Shown piece by piece: positions 54,441 through 63,556 of a stretch of DNA of 64,000 nucleotides. Under the pieces are notes generated by a model. That model did not search any database and was not told the DNA's origin. It worked only from the letters and a program-made list of their open reading frames with translations. Source of the stretch: Kitasatospora sp. A2-31 (GTDB taxonomy: Bacteria; Actinomycetota; Actinomycetes; Streptomycetales; Streptomycetaceae); contig NZ_JAKNTA010000002.1 in the NCBI RefSeq assembly GCF_022288725.1, positions 62,924-126,923 of the forward strand, written 5' to 3'. A program made the translations under genes and the position numbers. The stretch's first letter is position 1, and each line of letters starts with the position of its first letter.

Positions 54441-55412
54441 TCAGCCCATCAGCCGGAGCCGGGTGGCCGCCACGCCCACCCGGACGGTCTGACCCCAGGT
54501 GAGCTCCAGCGCGTCGCCCTCGATGCCGTCGCCGAAGGCGACCAGGCGGTCGGACTCGACGGTGAGGAGCAACCGCTGCTCGGCGTCGAGCAGTCCGTGG
54601 ACCCGGCTGGTGCCGGTGGCGGGTGAGGGCCAGGCCTCCCGGACGAACCAGGCGAGGGCCGGCGCGGTCGAACCGGGCAGGGGGAGCGGGCTGCCGCGTT
54701 CCAGCCAGGCGGAGCGGCACCAGCCGGTGGCCCCCGTCCCGGTGCCGACCAGCACGCCGGAGGAGGCCTGCGCCTCTCCCGGCGGGCCGCCGGTGTCCGC
54801 CGGCCCGCCGGCGGATACCGGCCCTTCGAGCCCGGCGCCGGCCCCTTCGAGTGCGCTGCCCGCCACCGAGAGCCGGTACCGCGCCGTCTGGTGCCCGGGC
54901 TGGCCGACGTACACCTCGTTGAGCGCCAGCAGCCGCTGGGTGTCGTCCGCCACCGCCTCGACCATGGTCCGCTCCTCCAGGTGCCGGTCGGCGCCGCGGT
55001 GGGCGGCGGCCGGCAGCAGGACGGGCAGGGCGTCGGCGCGGTGGCGGACCAGCACACCGGGGTTGCGGCCCGGGTCGGCGTCGACGCCGATCACCGGCTG
55101 GCCGTCGAGGTACTTGGCGACGTTCGCGACCAGGCCGTCCTGGCCGACCACGACCACCACGTCGCCCGGCTCGAAGAGGAACCGCGGCAGGTCCGCGCGC
55201 TCGACCCGGGTGCGGCGCCAGTCCAACGGGACGGCGGCCGCGGCCCGGGCCAGGGCCTCGGCCTGGCGCCGGTGGCGCTGCTCGACCTCCGCGACGGAGC
55301 GCCCGCGCGAGGAGAGGAAGAAGGCGGCCTGACCCGGGGTGCCGTGGTGGGCGATCAACTCCTCGTACTCGGTCCGGCGGTGGACGAGGACGGCGCGCGG
55401 TGCGAGGCTCAC
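54441..55412 (-). CDS. NAD-kinase-like protein
   Basis: 323 residues from GTG 55412, whose codon overlaps the SPFH gene stop (GTGA). [18 protein letters not shown] (about 85-102) parallels the GGDGT loop of NAD kinases but reads [20 protein letters not shown] resembles the second substrate loop, where classical enzymes have GSTAY. The C-terminal beta domain is rich in short strands ([23 protein letters not shown]). It may be a divergent NAD/diacylglycerol-kinase-fold enzyme or a non-catalytic relative. It is operonic with an SPFH protein. Confidence 0.8.
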   Translation of the reverse strand: MSLAPRAVLVHRRTEYEELIAHHGTPGQAAFFLSSRGRSVAEVEQRHRRQAEALARAAAAVPLDWRRTRVERADLPRFLFEPGDVVVVVGQDGLVANVAKYLDGQPVIGVDADPGRNPGVLVRHRADALPVLLPAAAHRGADRHLEERTMVEAVADDTQRLLALNEVYVGQPGHQTARYRLSVAGSALEGAGAGLEGPVSAGGPADTGGPPGEAQASSGVLVGTGTGATGWCRSAWLERGSPLPLPGSTAPALAWFVREAWPSPATGTSRVHGLLDAEQRLLLTVESDRLVAFGDGIEGDALELTWGQTVRVGVAATRLRLMG

Positions 55413-56413
55413 CGCTCGCCCCCGCCGGCGAGCTTGGCGAGCAGGCCGGTCACCACGTCCGGGGAGAGGGTGACGCTGTCGATCCGGGGGAGGTGCTCGG
55501 CGAGCCGCATCAGCGCGAGTGCCCGCAGCACGGCCGGGTCGGCCTGCTGGTGGGCGGTCAGCCAGGCGCCCTCGGCGGCGGCCCTGGCGTCGCCGAGGGC
55601 GCGTGCGGCGTCCGCCTCGGCGGCGGCGAGCCGGGTGCGCCGCTCCGCCTCGGCTTCGGTGCGGACCCGGTCGGCGACCGCCTCGTCCTCGGCCTGGAGT
55701 CGGGCGTTGGCGCCCCGCTGGGTGATCAACTGCTCCTCCCGGCGGGCCAGTTCGATCTGGTTGGCGAGCTCGTTCTCGGCGATGCCGCGCTCGTGCTCGA
55801 CGGCCACCGCCCGCCGCTCGAAGGTGGCCCGGTCGGCCTCCTGCTGGACCAGCTCGCGGGCGGGGGTGCGCAGCGCCCGCTCCACCTCGGGCTCGGGGCG
55901 GAGCGCGACGACCCGGACGGCGATCACGGCGAGCCCGGTCTCGGTGATCCGCGGTTCGGCGGCCAGGCCGGCGGCCATCCGGTCGCGGACGGTGCTGACT
56001 CCGTCGGCCAGCGCGGCGGCGAGCGGGGTGCGGGCGAGCAGGCCGAGCGCGTGCTGCTGGGCGGTCTCGGTGAGCAGGGTGGCGATCTGGTCGAGCGGGG
56101 CGGCGCGCCAGGCGCCCGTGTCGGGGTCGATCCCGAAGTCGACCCGGACCGCGGCGGTCGCGGGCTCGGTGATCCGGTAGGTCAGCGTGGCTTGGACGGT
56201 GACGTCCTGGAAGTCGGACGTCCGGGCGTGGAAGAGCATCGCCAGTTCGCGGTCGTCCACCGGCACTTCGGAGAGGGCGGCGCTGAGCGGGCGGAACCAG
56301 AACGCCAGGCCGGTCCCGTCGTGGGCGACCTTGCCGCGGTTCAGGTGGCGGATGTGGGCGGTGGGGGCGGCGCGCAGGTGGCGCAGTCCGAAGCGGCGGG
56401 TGATGTCGGCCAT
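55409..56413 (-). CDS. SPFH (band 7/prohibitin-like) domain protein
   Basis: 334 residues from the ATG at 56413. The SPFH domain is N-terminal: the first ~35 residues, then [26 protein letters not shown] and [15 protein letters not shown] long charged coiled coil (about 195-300) with [25 protein letters not shown] follows. There is no membrane segment, so it is soluble or peripheral. SPFH proteins form large ring assemblies. The next gene, NAD-kinase-like, overlaps it by four bases. The promoter is covered by two inverted 22-nt elements. Confidence 0.9.
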   Translation of the reverse strand: MADITRRFGLRHLRAAPTAHIRHLNRGKVAHDGTGLAFWFRPLSAALSEVPVDDRELAMLFHARTSDFQDVTVQATLTYRITEPATAAVRVDFGIDPDTGAWRAAPLDQIATLLTETAQQHALGLLARTPLAAALADGVSTVRDRMAAGLAAEPRITETGLAVIAVRVVALRPEPEVERALRTPARELVQQEADRATFERRAVAVEHERGIAENELANQIELARREEQLITQRGANARLQAEDEAVADRVRTEAEAERRTRLAAAEADAARALGDARAAAEGAWLTAHQQADPAVLRALALMRLAEHLPRIDSVTLSPDVVTGLLAKLAGGGER

Positions 56414-56425
56414 GGGGAGGCACCT

Positions 56426-56482
56426 CTTTTCGTCACTCAGACGATATGGGTCGGAGATCGCTATCGTCAAGATGACGAAAAG
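56426..56482 (-). promoter_or_regulatory. SPFH operon promoter covered by paired 22-nt inverted elements
   Basis: Element A (56426-56447) and element B (56461-56482, opposite strand) share TTTTCGTCA-N4-GACGATA. Each also contains TCGTC-N5-GACGA. Promoter -35 TTGACG (56465-56470) and -10 TATCGT (56441-56446), 18 bases apart on the minus strand, lie one in each element. Bound repressors would occlude both. A NAD-linked repressor such as an NrtR-type protein would suit the operon, but none is visible here. Confidence 0.7.
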
Positions 56483-56556
56483 TGGGGGTCGGTGCGGCCG
56501 GCCGTTCTCCGCCCGGGCGCACCCGCGCGCGGGCGCCGCCGTGGGAGGATCGGCGG

Positions 56557-57663
56557 GTGCTGAGGATGCGAACGAACACGCGGCGGAGGCGGAGCCCCGG
56601 GCCGGCGCGCCCCTCGGCGGCCCTGGCCGCGGCCGCCCTGGCCGCAGCCGCCGCCCTCGGAACCCTCGCCGTCGCCCCGCCCGCCCGCGCGGCCGACGGT
56701 GCCGGCCAGGCGTTCACCATCACCGACCCGCGGATCACCGAGTCCAGCGGGCTCGCGGCCAGCCTCGCCCACCCCGGCGTCTACTGGACGCACAACGACA
56801 GCGACGACGGCCCCTACGTGTACGCCGTCGACTCCAGAGGGCGGACCGTCGCCACCGTCACCCTGCGCGGCGTCGAGCCGCGGGACGTCGAGGCGATCTC
56901 GATCGGGCCCGACGGACGCGTCTACGTCGGGGACATCGGCGACAACCTCGGCGGCAAGTGGTCCGAGGTGTGGATCTACTCCTTCGCCGAGCCGACCGAG
57001 CTGCGTGACCAGTCGGTGGACGTGGTCCGCTACCGGGTGCGCTACGAGGACGGGCCGCGCGACGCCGAGGCGCTGATGGTCCACCCGGTCACCGGCCGGG
57101 CCTACATCGCCAGCAAGAAGCAGAGCGGGGGAGCCCTCTACCAGGGCCCGGAGAAGCTCGCGCCCACCGGCATCAACACCTTCCGCCGGATCGCCGACGC
57201 GCCCTGGGTCACCGACGGCGCGTTCTCGCCGGACGGCACCCGGCTCGTGCTGCGCGGCTACTTCTTCGCCACCCTCTACCGCTGGAAGGACGGCGCGCCC
57301 GCCGAGATCGGTGCGCTCTCCGCGCCCTGGCAGAGGCAGGGGGAGTCGGTCACCTTCACGGCCGACGGCCGGGCGGTGCTCTACGGGAGCGAGGGCAAGG
57401 ACAGCCCGGTCTGGCGGGCGCCGCTGGCCGACGACGAACTCCCCGACACCGTGAAGCCGTTGCCCGGCTCCTCGCCGTCGGCCGCGGCCGGTGCGGGGGC
57501 GCCGCCCGCCGGCTCGCCGGCCGATCCGACCTCCGGCGCCTCCGCCGGGCCGGCCGCAGCGGGCTCCTCCGACGGGCCGTCGGACCGGGCGCTCGGCGTG
57601 GTGTTCGTCCTCGCCGTGGTCGCCGCCGTCCTCGGCCTGCGCAAGAAGCGGAAGGGGGCCTGA
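56557..57663 (+). CDS. Secreted, C-terminally anchored beta-propeller protein
   Basis: 368 residues from GTG 56557 with GGGAGG eight bases upstream; an ATG three codons on is less well placed. A signal peptide (ending PARAAD) is followed by a propeller-like domain with ITESSGLAASLAHPGVYWTHNDSD, VEAISIGPDGRVYVGDIGDN and WVTDGAFSPDGTRLVLRGY. A Ser/Pro/Ala/Gly linker and a C-terminal helix with RKKRKGA follow. There is no LPxTG, so it is likely membrane-anchored. Substrate unknown. Confidence 0.88.
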   Translation: MLRMRTNTRRRRSPGPARPSAALAAAALAAAAALGTLAVAPPARAADGAGQAFTITDPRITESSGLAASLAHPGVYWTHNDSDDGPYVYAVDSRGRTVATVTLRGVEPRDVEAISIGPDGRVYVGDIGDNLGGKWSEVWIYSFAEPTELRDQSVDVVRYRVRYEDGPRDAEALMVHPVTGRAYIASKKQSGGALYQGPEKLAPTGINTFRRIADAPWVTDGAFSPDGTRLVLRGYFFATLYRWKDGAPAEIGALSAPWQRQGESVTFTADGRAVLYGSEGKDSPVWRAPLADDELPDTVKPLPGSSPSAAAGAGAPPAGSPADPTSGASAGPAAAGSSDGPSDRALGVVFVLAVVAAVLGLRKKRKGA

Positions 57664-57875
57664 CCGGCCCGGGCGTGCACCGGAAGCCCTTCGGTCGCGG
57701 CCCTGCCAAGCGGTCGCGACCGAACGGCCGTGGGCGAACGGTCCCTTCGCCGCCGGGGAGCGTCGCCGGGCGGGTTTCCGGCTGGTCCCGATGAGGTGAA
57801 TCTGTCGCCGATTTGTGACAAAGGTTGGCCAACACCCGCCCCGCGCGGGGTTTTCGTGGACGTAGTGTTCCGGCT

Positions 57876-60191
57876 ATGTCACGGAAGAGTCGCCGCACCT
57901 CCACCCCCGACCCGGGCGACACCTGGGTCGCACGCCCCCGCCGCCGCGAGACACCGCTCGGCCTGCTGGGCCACGGAGTGAAGTTCCTCGGCTACAGCTC
58001 GCTCGCCGGCGTGCTGCTCGCCGGGGTGGCCCTGCCGGCCGCGGGGGCGCTCGGGCTGACCGCCAAGAGCACCGCCGACAGCTTCGACAGCATCCCGGAC
58101 GACTTCAAGACCCCGCCGCTGAACCAGGCCTCGCAGATCTTCGACGCCGACGGCGGCCTGATAGCCAAGGTGTACGAGCGCGACCGCACGGTGATACCCG
58201 CCGACCAGATGTCGCCGCTGATCCGCACGGCGCAGGTGGACGTCGAGGACGCCCGCTTCTACGAGCACGGCGCCGTCGACCTCAAGGGTGTGCTGCGCGC
58301 GATCACCAAGAACGCCGAGAGCGGCGCCACCGTCCAGGGTGCCTCGACGCTGACCCAGCAGTACGTGAAGAACGTCAACGTGGAGAAGGCCGGCGACGAC
58401 CAGGCGGCCGTCCTGGAGGCCCAGCGCAAGACCCTGGGCCGCAAGATCCAGGAGCTCAAGTACGCCATCAAGCTGGAGGAGGACCTGACCAAGGACCAGA
58501 TCCTCACCAACTACCTGAACATCACGTTCTACGGCCACCAGGCGTACGGCATCCAGGCCGCCGCCCAGCGCTACTTCAGCAAGGACGCCAAGGACCTCAC
58601 GCTCCCCGAGGCCGCCATGCTCGCCGGCCTGGTGCAGAACCCGTCCCAGTACGACCCGAAGCTGCACCCGGTGGCCGCCCAGAAGCGCCGCGACACCGTC
58701 ATCGACAAGATGGTCGAGAACAAGCACGTCACCGCCGCCCAGGCGCAGGAGGCCAAGGCCGCGCCGCTGGGCCTGAGGTACAAGGAGCCGCAGAACGGCT
58801 GCATCACCGCCAACGCGGGCATGGGCTTCTTCTGCGACTACGTGCGCCACGTGGTGAAGCAGGACCCGGTCTTCGGCAAGACCGCCGCGGAGCGGAAGAA
58901 GCTCTGGGCCGAGGGCGGTCTGAACATCTACACCACGCTCGACCCGGCCAAGCAGGCCGCCGCCCAGAACGCCGTGACCAGGCGGGTCAACGTCACCGAC
59001 CCGGTCTCCGCGGCCATGACGATGGTCGAGCCGGGCACCGGCAAGATCCTGGCGATGGCCCAGACCCGCCCCTACGGCCTGGACCCGAACAGGAACCAGA
59101 CCGTCGTCAACTACAACGTCGACGCGGCGATGGGCGGCGGCAACGGCTTCCAGCCGGGCTCCAACTTCAAGCCGATCGTGGCCGCCGCGGCACTGGAGGC
59201 CGGCCTCCCGCCGACCCAGCAGTACTCCGCGCCGAACCGGATGGACTGGCCGACGATGTCCACCTGCTCGGGCAACTGGAAGAACCTGAAGAAGGGCACC
59301 AAGGAGGGCAGCGTCCCCAACGAGTCCGCCGGCGAGGTCGGCCCCTACGACCTGAAGAAGGCGATGGCCCTCTCGGTCAACACCTACTTCGTGCAGATGG
59401 AGCAGGAGATCGGCCTCTGCGCGGTCAAGCAGATGGCCAACAAACTGGGCATCGCGACCACGGCCAGCGGCGAGCCGCTCAAGGAACTGCCCGCGATGGG
59501 CCTCGGCACCCAGGAGGTCAGCCCGCTGGTGATGGCGAACGTCTACGCCACCTTCGCCGCCCGGGGCACCTACTGCGCGCCGGTCGCGATCAGCAAGATC
59601 TCCACCGTGGACGGCCGCGACGTGCCCGTCACCCCGGTCAAGTGCAGCCAGGCGATCGCCCAGACCACCGCCGACGTGATCAACACCGTGCTCCTCGGCG
59701 TCACCGAGAAGGGCACCGCGCGCGACCTCGACCTCGACGACGGCCGGCAGATCGCCGCGAAGACCGGTACCGCGGACGAGAAGAAGGCCGCGTGGTTCAG
59801 CGGCTACACCGCCAACCTGGCCGCCTCGGTCTGGCTCGGCGGCCCCGCCAAGGGCGTTCCGATGAAGGACATCCGGATCGGCGGCAGGTACTACGACGAG
59901 GTCTTCGGCGCCACCGGGCCGGGCCCGATCTGGCGGCTGGGCATGAACCAGGCGGTCAAGGGCATGCCCGAGGAGACCTTCCCGACCGTCTACATCCCCG
60001 ACCCGCCCAAGCGCGAGCCCACCCCCAGCCCCGGCGCGAGCGGCGGCTCCGGGTGGCCGACCTTCGGGCCGGGCTCCAACCGCCCGGAGACCGCGCCGGG
60101 TTGGCCCGGCGGTGGCCGTACGCCCAACCCCCGGCCCGGCAACCCGCGCACCACACCGACCCCCGGCGGCGGCCAGGACGACGAGGGCTGA
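57876..60191 (+). CDS. Class A penicillin-binding protein (glycosyltransferase/transpeptidase)
   Basis: 771 residues. A short cytoplasmic tail and one membrane helix (about 34-62) precede the GT51 domain, with VEDARFYEHGAVDLKGVLRA, GASTLTQQYVKN and ILTNYLNITFYGHQAYGIQAAAQRYF. The transpeptidase domain has GSNFKP (SxxK), LSVNTYF (SxN) and AAKTGTA (KTG). The C-terminus is a Pro/Gly-rich tail ending GGGQDDEG. It builds and cross-links peptidoglycan. No SD is seen; a TAGTGT hexamer lies eight bases before the ATG, so the mRNA may be leaderless. Confidence 0.96.
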   Translation: MSRKSRRTSTPDPGDTWVARPRRRETPLGLLGHGVKFLGYSSLAGVLLAGVALPAAGALGLTAKSTADSFDSIPDDFKTPPLNQASQIFDADGGLIAKVYERDRTVIPADQMSPLIRTAQVDVEDARFYEHGAVDLKGVLRAITKNAESGATVQGASTLTQQYVKNVNVEKAGDDQAAVLEAQRKTLGRKIQELKYAIKLEEDLTKDQILTNYLNITFYGHQAYGIQAAAQRYFSKDAKDLTLPEAAMLAGLVQNPSQYDPKLHPVAAQKRRDTVIDKMVENKHVTAAQAQEAKAAPLGLRYKEPQNGCITANAGMGFFCDYVRHVVKQDPVFGKTAAERKKLWAEGGLNIYTTLDPAKQAAAQNAVTRRVNVTDPVSAAMTMVEPGTGKILAMAQTRPYGLDPNRNQTVVNYNVDAAMGGGNGFQPGSNFKPIVAAAALEAGLPPTQQYSAPNRMDWPTMSTCSGNWKNLKKGTKEGSVPNESAGEVGPYDLKKAMALSVNTYFVQMEQEIGLCAVKQMANKLGIATTASGEPLKELPAMGLGTQEVSPLVMANVYATFAARGTYCAPVAISKISTVDGRDVPVTPVKCSQAIAQTTADVINTVLLGVTEKGTARDLDLDDGRQIAAKTGTADEKKAAWFSGYTANLAASVWLGGPAKGVPMKDIRIGGRYYDEVFGATGPGPIWRLGMNQAVKGMPEETFPTVYIPDPPKREPTPSPGASGGSGWPTFGPGSNRPETAPGWPGGGRTPNPRPGNPRTTPTPGGGQDDEG

Positions 60192-60268
60192 CGTCCGTTC
60201 CACGCCGCGCCGGCCCTCGCCCGCGTCCTCGCCCGCGTCGGCCGTCGCGCCGGCGCGGGCCCGCCGAC

Positions 60269-60307
60269 AGCCGTGCCCCGGACCGTCCGACGGTCCGGGG
60301 CACGGCT
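60269..60307. terminator. Bidirectional terminator between PBP and GDPD genes
   Basis: AGCCGTGCCCCGGACCGT pairs perfectly with 60290-60307 around CCG, an 18-bp stem between the converging PBP and glycerophosphodiesterase genes. Confidence 0.9.
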
Positions 60308-60326
60308 GGTTCGGCCGGCGGAAGGG

Positions 60327-61610
60327 TCAGTTGACTCCCTTGGCGGCCCAGAAGTCCTGGCGGGCCAGGATCGCGGTGTCGGACTGGTCCGTGAAGAAGC
60401 CGTCCACCCCGAGCTCGAACAGGTACCGGGCCCAGCCGATCGCGTCGCCGTAGGCGTTCGGGTCGGTGCCGCGCCGGTAGTCCGCGGGCAGGAAGGCGTT
60501 CTCGTTGCGCACCGTGTACGGGTGCAGCAGCAGCCTGGCCGCGTGGGCGTCGCGCACCAGCGTGGTCGGCGGCTGGAGCTTGCCGTCGGCGTCCACCGGG
60601 GCGATCAGCTGGGTGGTCGGGCCGATGCCGTGCGCGAAGGACGCGATCCAGCGCAGCCCCTCCGGCTTGACCAGGTCGGCCACCGTCCGCGGGTCCCCGG
60701 CGAGCACGAAGTCGTACGGCCGGCTGGTCGCGCCGCCGAGCAGCTGGATCCGCGGGTTGTCGACCAGTGCGGCCAGCCGCTGCAGGCTGCTCGGCTCGAA
60801 CGACTGCAGGATCGCCCGACCGTTCCGCCCGGCCAGGCCGGTGCGGCGCAGCTCGTCGGCGAGCCGCTCCTCCAGCGGCAGGCCGATCGAGCGGAAGTAG
60901 CTCGGGTGCTTGGTCTCCGGGTAGAGCCATACCTCGCGGCCGAGCTCGCGCCCGCGCTTGCGTGCGAAGTCCGCCAGCTCGCGGAAGGTGAGGATCTGCC
61001 AGCGGCCGTCGTAGAGGGTGTTGCGCTGGCGCTGCTGCGGCAGGCGCTCCTTGGCACGCAGCGTCTTCAGTTCGGCGAGGGTGAAGTCCTCGGTGAACCA
61101 GCCGGTGAGCGGCTGGCCGTCGACGGTCCTGGTGGTCCTGCGGCCCTCGAACTCGCGGTGGTCGGCGACGTCCGTGGTCTCCGCGATGTTGTTCTCGTGC
61201 CGGACGACCAGGTGGCCGTCCTTGGTCGGGACCAGGTCCGGCTCGATGACGTCCGCGCCCAGCTCCAGCGCCAGCTCGTACGAGCCGAGGGTCTCCTCCG
61301 GCCGGTAGCCCGGGGCGCCGCGGTGGCCGATGACCAGCGGGTGCGGCAGCCGGTCCAGCCCGGTGCCGGTGCGCACCGGCGGACGGGTCCCGGTCGGGCG
61401 GGCGGCGGCACCGCGCTCCTCGTCGCCGGCCTGGCGTCCCGCGTCCGGCTGGTCCTCGCCGCCCGCCGCGAACGCGTCCCCGGCGCCGGCGGCGAACGCG
61501 GCCGCACCCAGGCCGGCCGCGCCGGTCGCCCGCAGGAACCAGCGGCGCGAGGACTCGGCGTCCGGCGCCGACTCCGCCGGGCTGTTGCCGTCGAGCGGAC
61601 GGTACGTCAT
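60327..61610 (-). CDS. Secreted glycerophosphodiester phosphodiesterase (Tat substrate)
   Basis: 427 residues, ATG with AAGGAG upstream. A twin-arginine signal SSRRWFLRATGAAGLGAAA starts near residue 20. The catalytic domain has GHRGAPGYRPEET (His and Arg), VIEPDLVPTKDGHLVVRHE and the late ELGVDGFFTDQSD. It hydrolyses glycerophosphodiesters to glycerol-3-phosphate and an alcohol outside the cell, supplying phosphate or carbon. Monocistronic, with a terminator behind it. Confidence 0.95.
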   Translation of the reverse strand: MTYRPLDGNSPAESAPDAESSRRWFLRATGAAGLGAAAFAAGAGDAFAAGGEDQPDAGRQAGDEERGAAARPTGTRPPVRTGTGLDRLPHPLVIGHRGAPGYRPEETLGSYELALELGADVIEPDLVPTKDGHLVVRHENNIAETTDVADHREFEGRRTTRTVDGQPLTGWFTEDFTLAELKTLRAKERLPQQRQRNTLYDGRWQILTFRELADFARKRGRELGREVWLYPETKHPSYFRSIGLPLEERLADELRRTGLAGRNGRAILQSFEPSSLQRLAALVDNPRIQLLGGATSRPYDFVLAGDPRTVADLVKPEGLRWIASFAHGIGPTTQLIAPVDADGKLQPPTTLVRDAHAARLLLHPYTVRNENAFLPADYRRGTDPNAYGDAIGWARYLFELGVDGFFTDQSDTAILARQDFWAAKGVN

Positions 61611-61817
61611 GACTGCTCCTTGCTCGCACAGGTGGCGTGGAGGTGGTGGGTCCTCGCCCGCAGACTAGGAGCCGTGACGCCAGGCCGGGTGGCCGTTCGG
61701 CGAACTGCGGGAGAAGATCCGCCACCCGTCGACCCGTCGACCCGTCCAGCAGTCCACCCGTCCACCCGGCGCCGGGCGTCCGGACGCAGCCGGGCAGCCG
61801 CCCGGCCGGGCCCTGCC

Positions 61818-62366
61818 TCAGAGCTCGGCCAGCAGCTTCCGACCCTCGGGCCAGTCGCCCAGCGCGGAGTCCGAGTTGATGTGCCCGAGCGCGCCCACCT
61901 CGGCGTACCGGGCACCCCACGCGGTGGCGAAGCCCCGGCCGCGCTCCGGGGTCACCCACGGGTCGTCGGTGCTGTTGACGACGATCGCCGGGAACGGGAG
62001 CCGCTCCCGTGCCACCGGACGGAAGCCGAACAGCTGAGGGACGTCGGCGGTGTCGATGTCGGCGGGCGCGACCAGCAGCGCGCCCCGGACGGCCGCCGTC
62101 CGTTCGGCGGGCGCGGTGGCCGCCCAGCGGGCCACCGTGGCACAGCCGAGGCTGTGGGCCACCAGCACGACCTCCCCGTCGGCCGCCGCGCCGGCCACCG
62201 CCGCGTCCAGGGCGGCCACCCACGCCTCCGGCTCGGGGTGGTCCCAGTCCTCCTGCTCCACCCGCCGGAACGCCACGGGGTCGGCCGCCTCCCAGCGGCT
62301 CTGCCAGTGCTCCGGTCCCGAGCTCTGGTAGCCGGGCAGGACGAGGTACGTGGTGCGGTCCGGCAT
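61818..62366 (-). CDS. RBBP9/YdeN-type alpha/beta hydrolase
   Basis: 182 residues, typical for this small serine-hydrolase family. LVLPGYQSSGPEHWQSRWE is the family start, VLVAHSLGCATVARWA the nucleophile elbow, and GHINSDSALGDWPEG the His-containing end. The substrate is unknown. GGAGGGAG lies about 11 bases before the ATG. Confidence 0.93.
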   Translation of the reverse strand: MPDRTTYLVLPGYQSSGPEHWQSRWEAADPVAFRRVEQEDWDHPEPEAWVAALDAAVAGAAADGEVVLVAHSLGCATVARWAATAPAERTAAVRGALLVAPADIDTADVPQLFGFRPVARERLPFPAIVVNSTDDPWVTPERGRGFATAWGARYAEVGALGHINSDSALGDWPEGRKLLAEL

Positions 62367-62723
62367 CGGGTGCGGACTCCCTCCGGTGTGCGGTGCCTTG
62401 TGTGCGGTCGCGGGCCCCGAAGTCTAGGCCCTTGGGGGTCACGCGTGGGCCGAGGGTTCACGCGTTCCCCGCCTGCCGGCGCTGGACTCCGGCAGGCGGG
62501 CATTCCCGCGGAACCTTCCGCGCACTCCAGGGGCGCGCGTGCGTCCTCACCGGCGCGTGATGGGCGAACCCGGCGCGCGTGGGAGCGTATGCGCCACTGC
62601 ATGACCGGTGCGCCCTGTTGCGGGGCCGCGCCCGGTGCGGGAGGTTGGTCGCGGCTCGCGGCGGTCGCCATCTCGGCGAGTGCGGAGCATGCCTGACGAC
62701 CGATCATGTGGAGGGCTGTCGCT
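62367..62723. other. Divergent region between RBBP9-like and DJ-1/PfpI genes
   Basis: About 350 bases. It includes a 12-bp hairpin at 62468-62500, which terminates neither flanking gene. A 31-codon frame at 62601 is open but Gly/Ala-rich and not called. No clear promoter is visible. Confidence 0.55.
62468..62500. terminator. Hairpin in a divergent spacer (12-bp perfect stem)
   Basis: CCCGCCTGCCGG pairs perfectly with 62489-62500 around a nine-base loop. Both flanking genes read away, so it may end an unseen transcript or fold in a 5' leader. Confidence 0.45.
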
Positions 62724-63290
62724 ATGACGTCGAAGATCCTGCTGGTCACCGGTGATGCCGCGGAGTCGTTGGAGGTGTTCTACCCCTACCAGCGGCTGCG
62801 CGAGGAGGGCTACCAGGTCGACATCGCAGCGCCGGCGAGGAAGCGGCTGCAGTTCGTGGTCCACGACTTCGTCGACGGTTTCGACACCTACACCGAGAAG
62901 CCCGGCTACACCTGGCCCGCGGACATTGCCTTCGCGGACGTGGACCCCGCCGACTACGTCGCGCTGGTCGTCCCCGGCGGCCGGGCGCCCGAGTACCTGC
63001 GCAACGACCCCCACGTGCAGCGGATCGTCCGGCACTTCTTCGAGGGCGACAAGCCGGTCGCGCAGATCTGCCACGGACCGCTGGTCTCCGCAGCGGCCGG
63101 GGTGCTGTCCGGTCGCCGCAGTGCCGCCTACCCGGCGCTGGAGCCGGACGTGATCGCCGCCGGTGCGCAGTACGTCGACGGCGAGGCCGTCGTGGACGGC
63201 GTGGTGGTCTCGGCCCGCGCGTGGCCGGACCACCCGGCGTGGATCCGCGCGTTCGTCGAGGTGCTGCGGGTGAAGGCGCCGCTGTCCTGA
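62724..63290 (+). CDS. DJ-1/PfpI family protein
   Basis: 188 residues from ATG 62724, with GGAGGG about eight bases upstream. KILLVTGDAAESLEVFYPY is the family start, and AQICHGPLVSAAA carries the nucleophile-elbow Cys (CHG). YVALVVPGGRAPEYLRND is also conserved. Members are class I glutamine-amidotransferase-like proteins with protease, glyoxalase or chaperone roles; the exact activity is unknown. A terminator follows. Confidence 0.94.
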   Translation: MTSKILLVTGDAAESLEVFYPYQRLREEGYQVDIAAPARKRLQFVVHDFVDGFDTYTEKPGYTWPADIAFADVDPADYVALVVPGGRAPEYLRNDPHVQRIVRHFFEGDKPVAQICHGPLVSAAAGVLSGRRSAAYPALEPDVIAAGAQYVDGEAVVDGVVVSARAWPDHPAWIRAFVEVLRVKAPLS

Positions 63291-63326
63291 CCCGCCCCCC
63301 GCGCGCGGCCGTCCCCGCGCGCGGCC

Positions 63327-63362
63327 CCTCCGCCCCCTGGCTCCTCGGCCCGGGGGCGGAGG
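63327..63362. terminator. Terminator after the DJ-1/PfpI gene
   Basis: CCTCCGCCCCC pairs perfectly with 63352-63362 around a 14-base loop, followed by a short GTTT run. It lies 37 bases past the stop. Confidence 0.78.
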
Positions 63363-63500
63363 CGTTTCCCCGGGATTCGTCGGGGTCGGGTACGACCTGA
63401 GGGGTAGCGGTCCGCGCGCGGGGATCGGACCCGGGGCGGACACGGCCCGGACCTGAGGCTGACGACCATCGCCGAAGCCGCCGTCAGAGTGTCAGTTATC

Positions 63501-63524
63501 GGTTTCGGGGCGGGTGTTGGGTAA
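63501..63524 (+). promoter_or_regulatory. SigB-type promoter candidate before the serine hydrolase gene
   Basis: GGTT-N14-GGGTAA fits the streptomycete SigB consensus (GNNT-N14-16-GGGTA). It lies 33 bases before the start codon of the gene at the window edge. Short motif matches like this occur by chance, so the call is tentative. Confidence 0.35.
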
Positions 63525-63556
63525 ATCCGCCCGTTCGATCGCGGGAGGGTGGCGGC

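Noticed and set aside
57839..57854. CCCCGCGCGGGG followed by TTTT in the PBP leader, as an attenuator
   Set aside because: The RNA stem would be only four pairs plus loop; too weak to call.
57879..60203. A 774-codon antisense frame over the class A PBP gene
   Set aside because: Codon bias, SxxK/SxN/KTG motifs and the glycosyltransferase motifs all lie on the + strand; the antisense frame has no recognisable feature.
62601..62696. 31-codon ORF in the spacer before the DJ-1/PfpI gene
   Set aside because: Gly/Ala-rich shadow composition, no SD and no family likeness.
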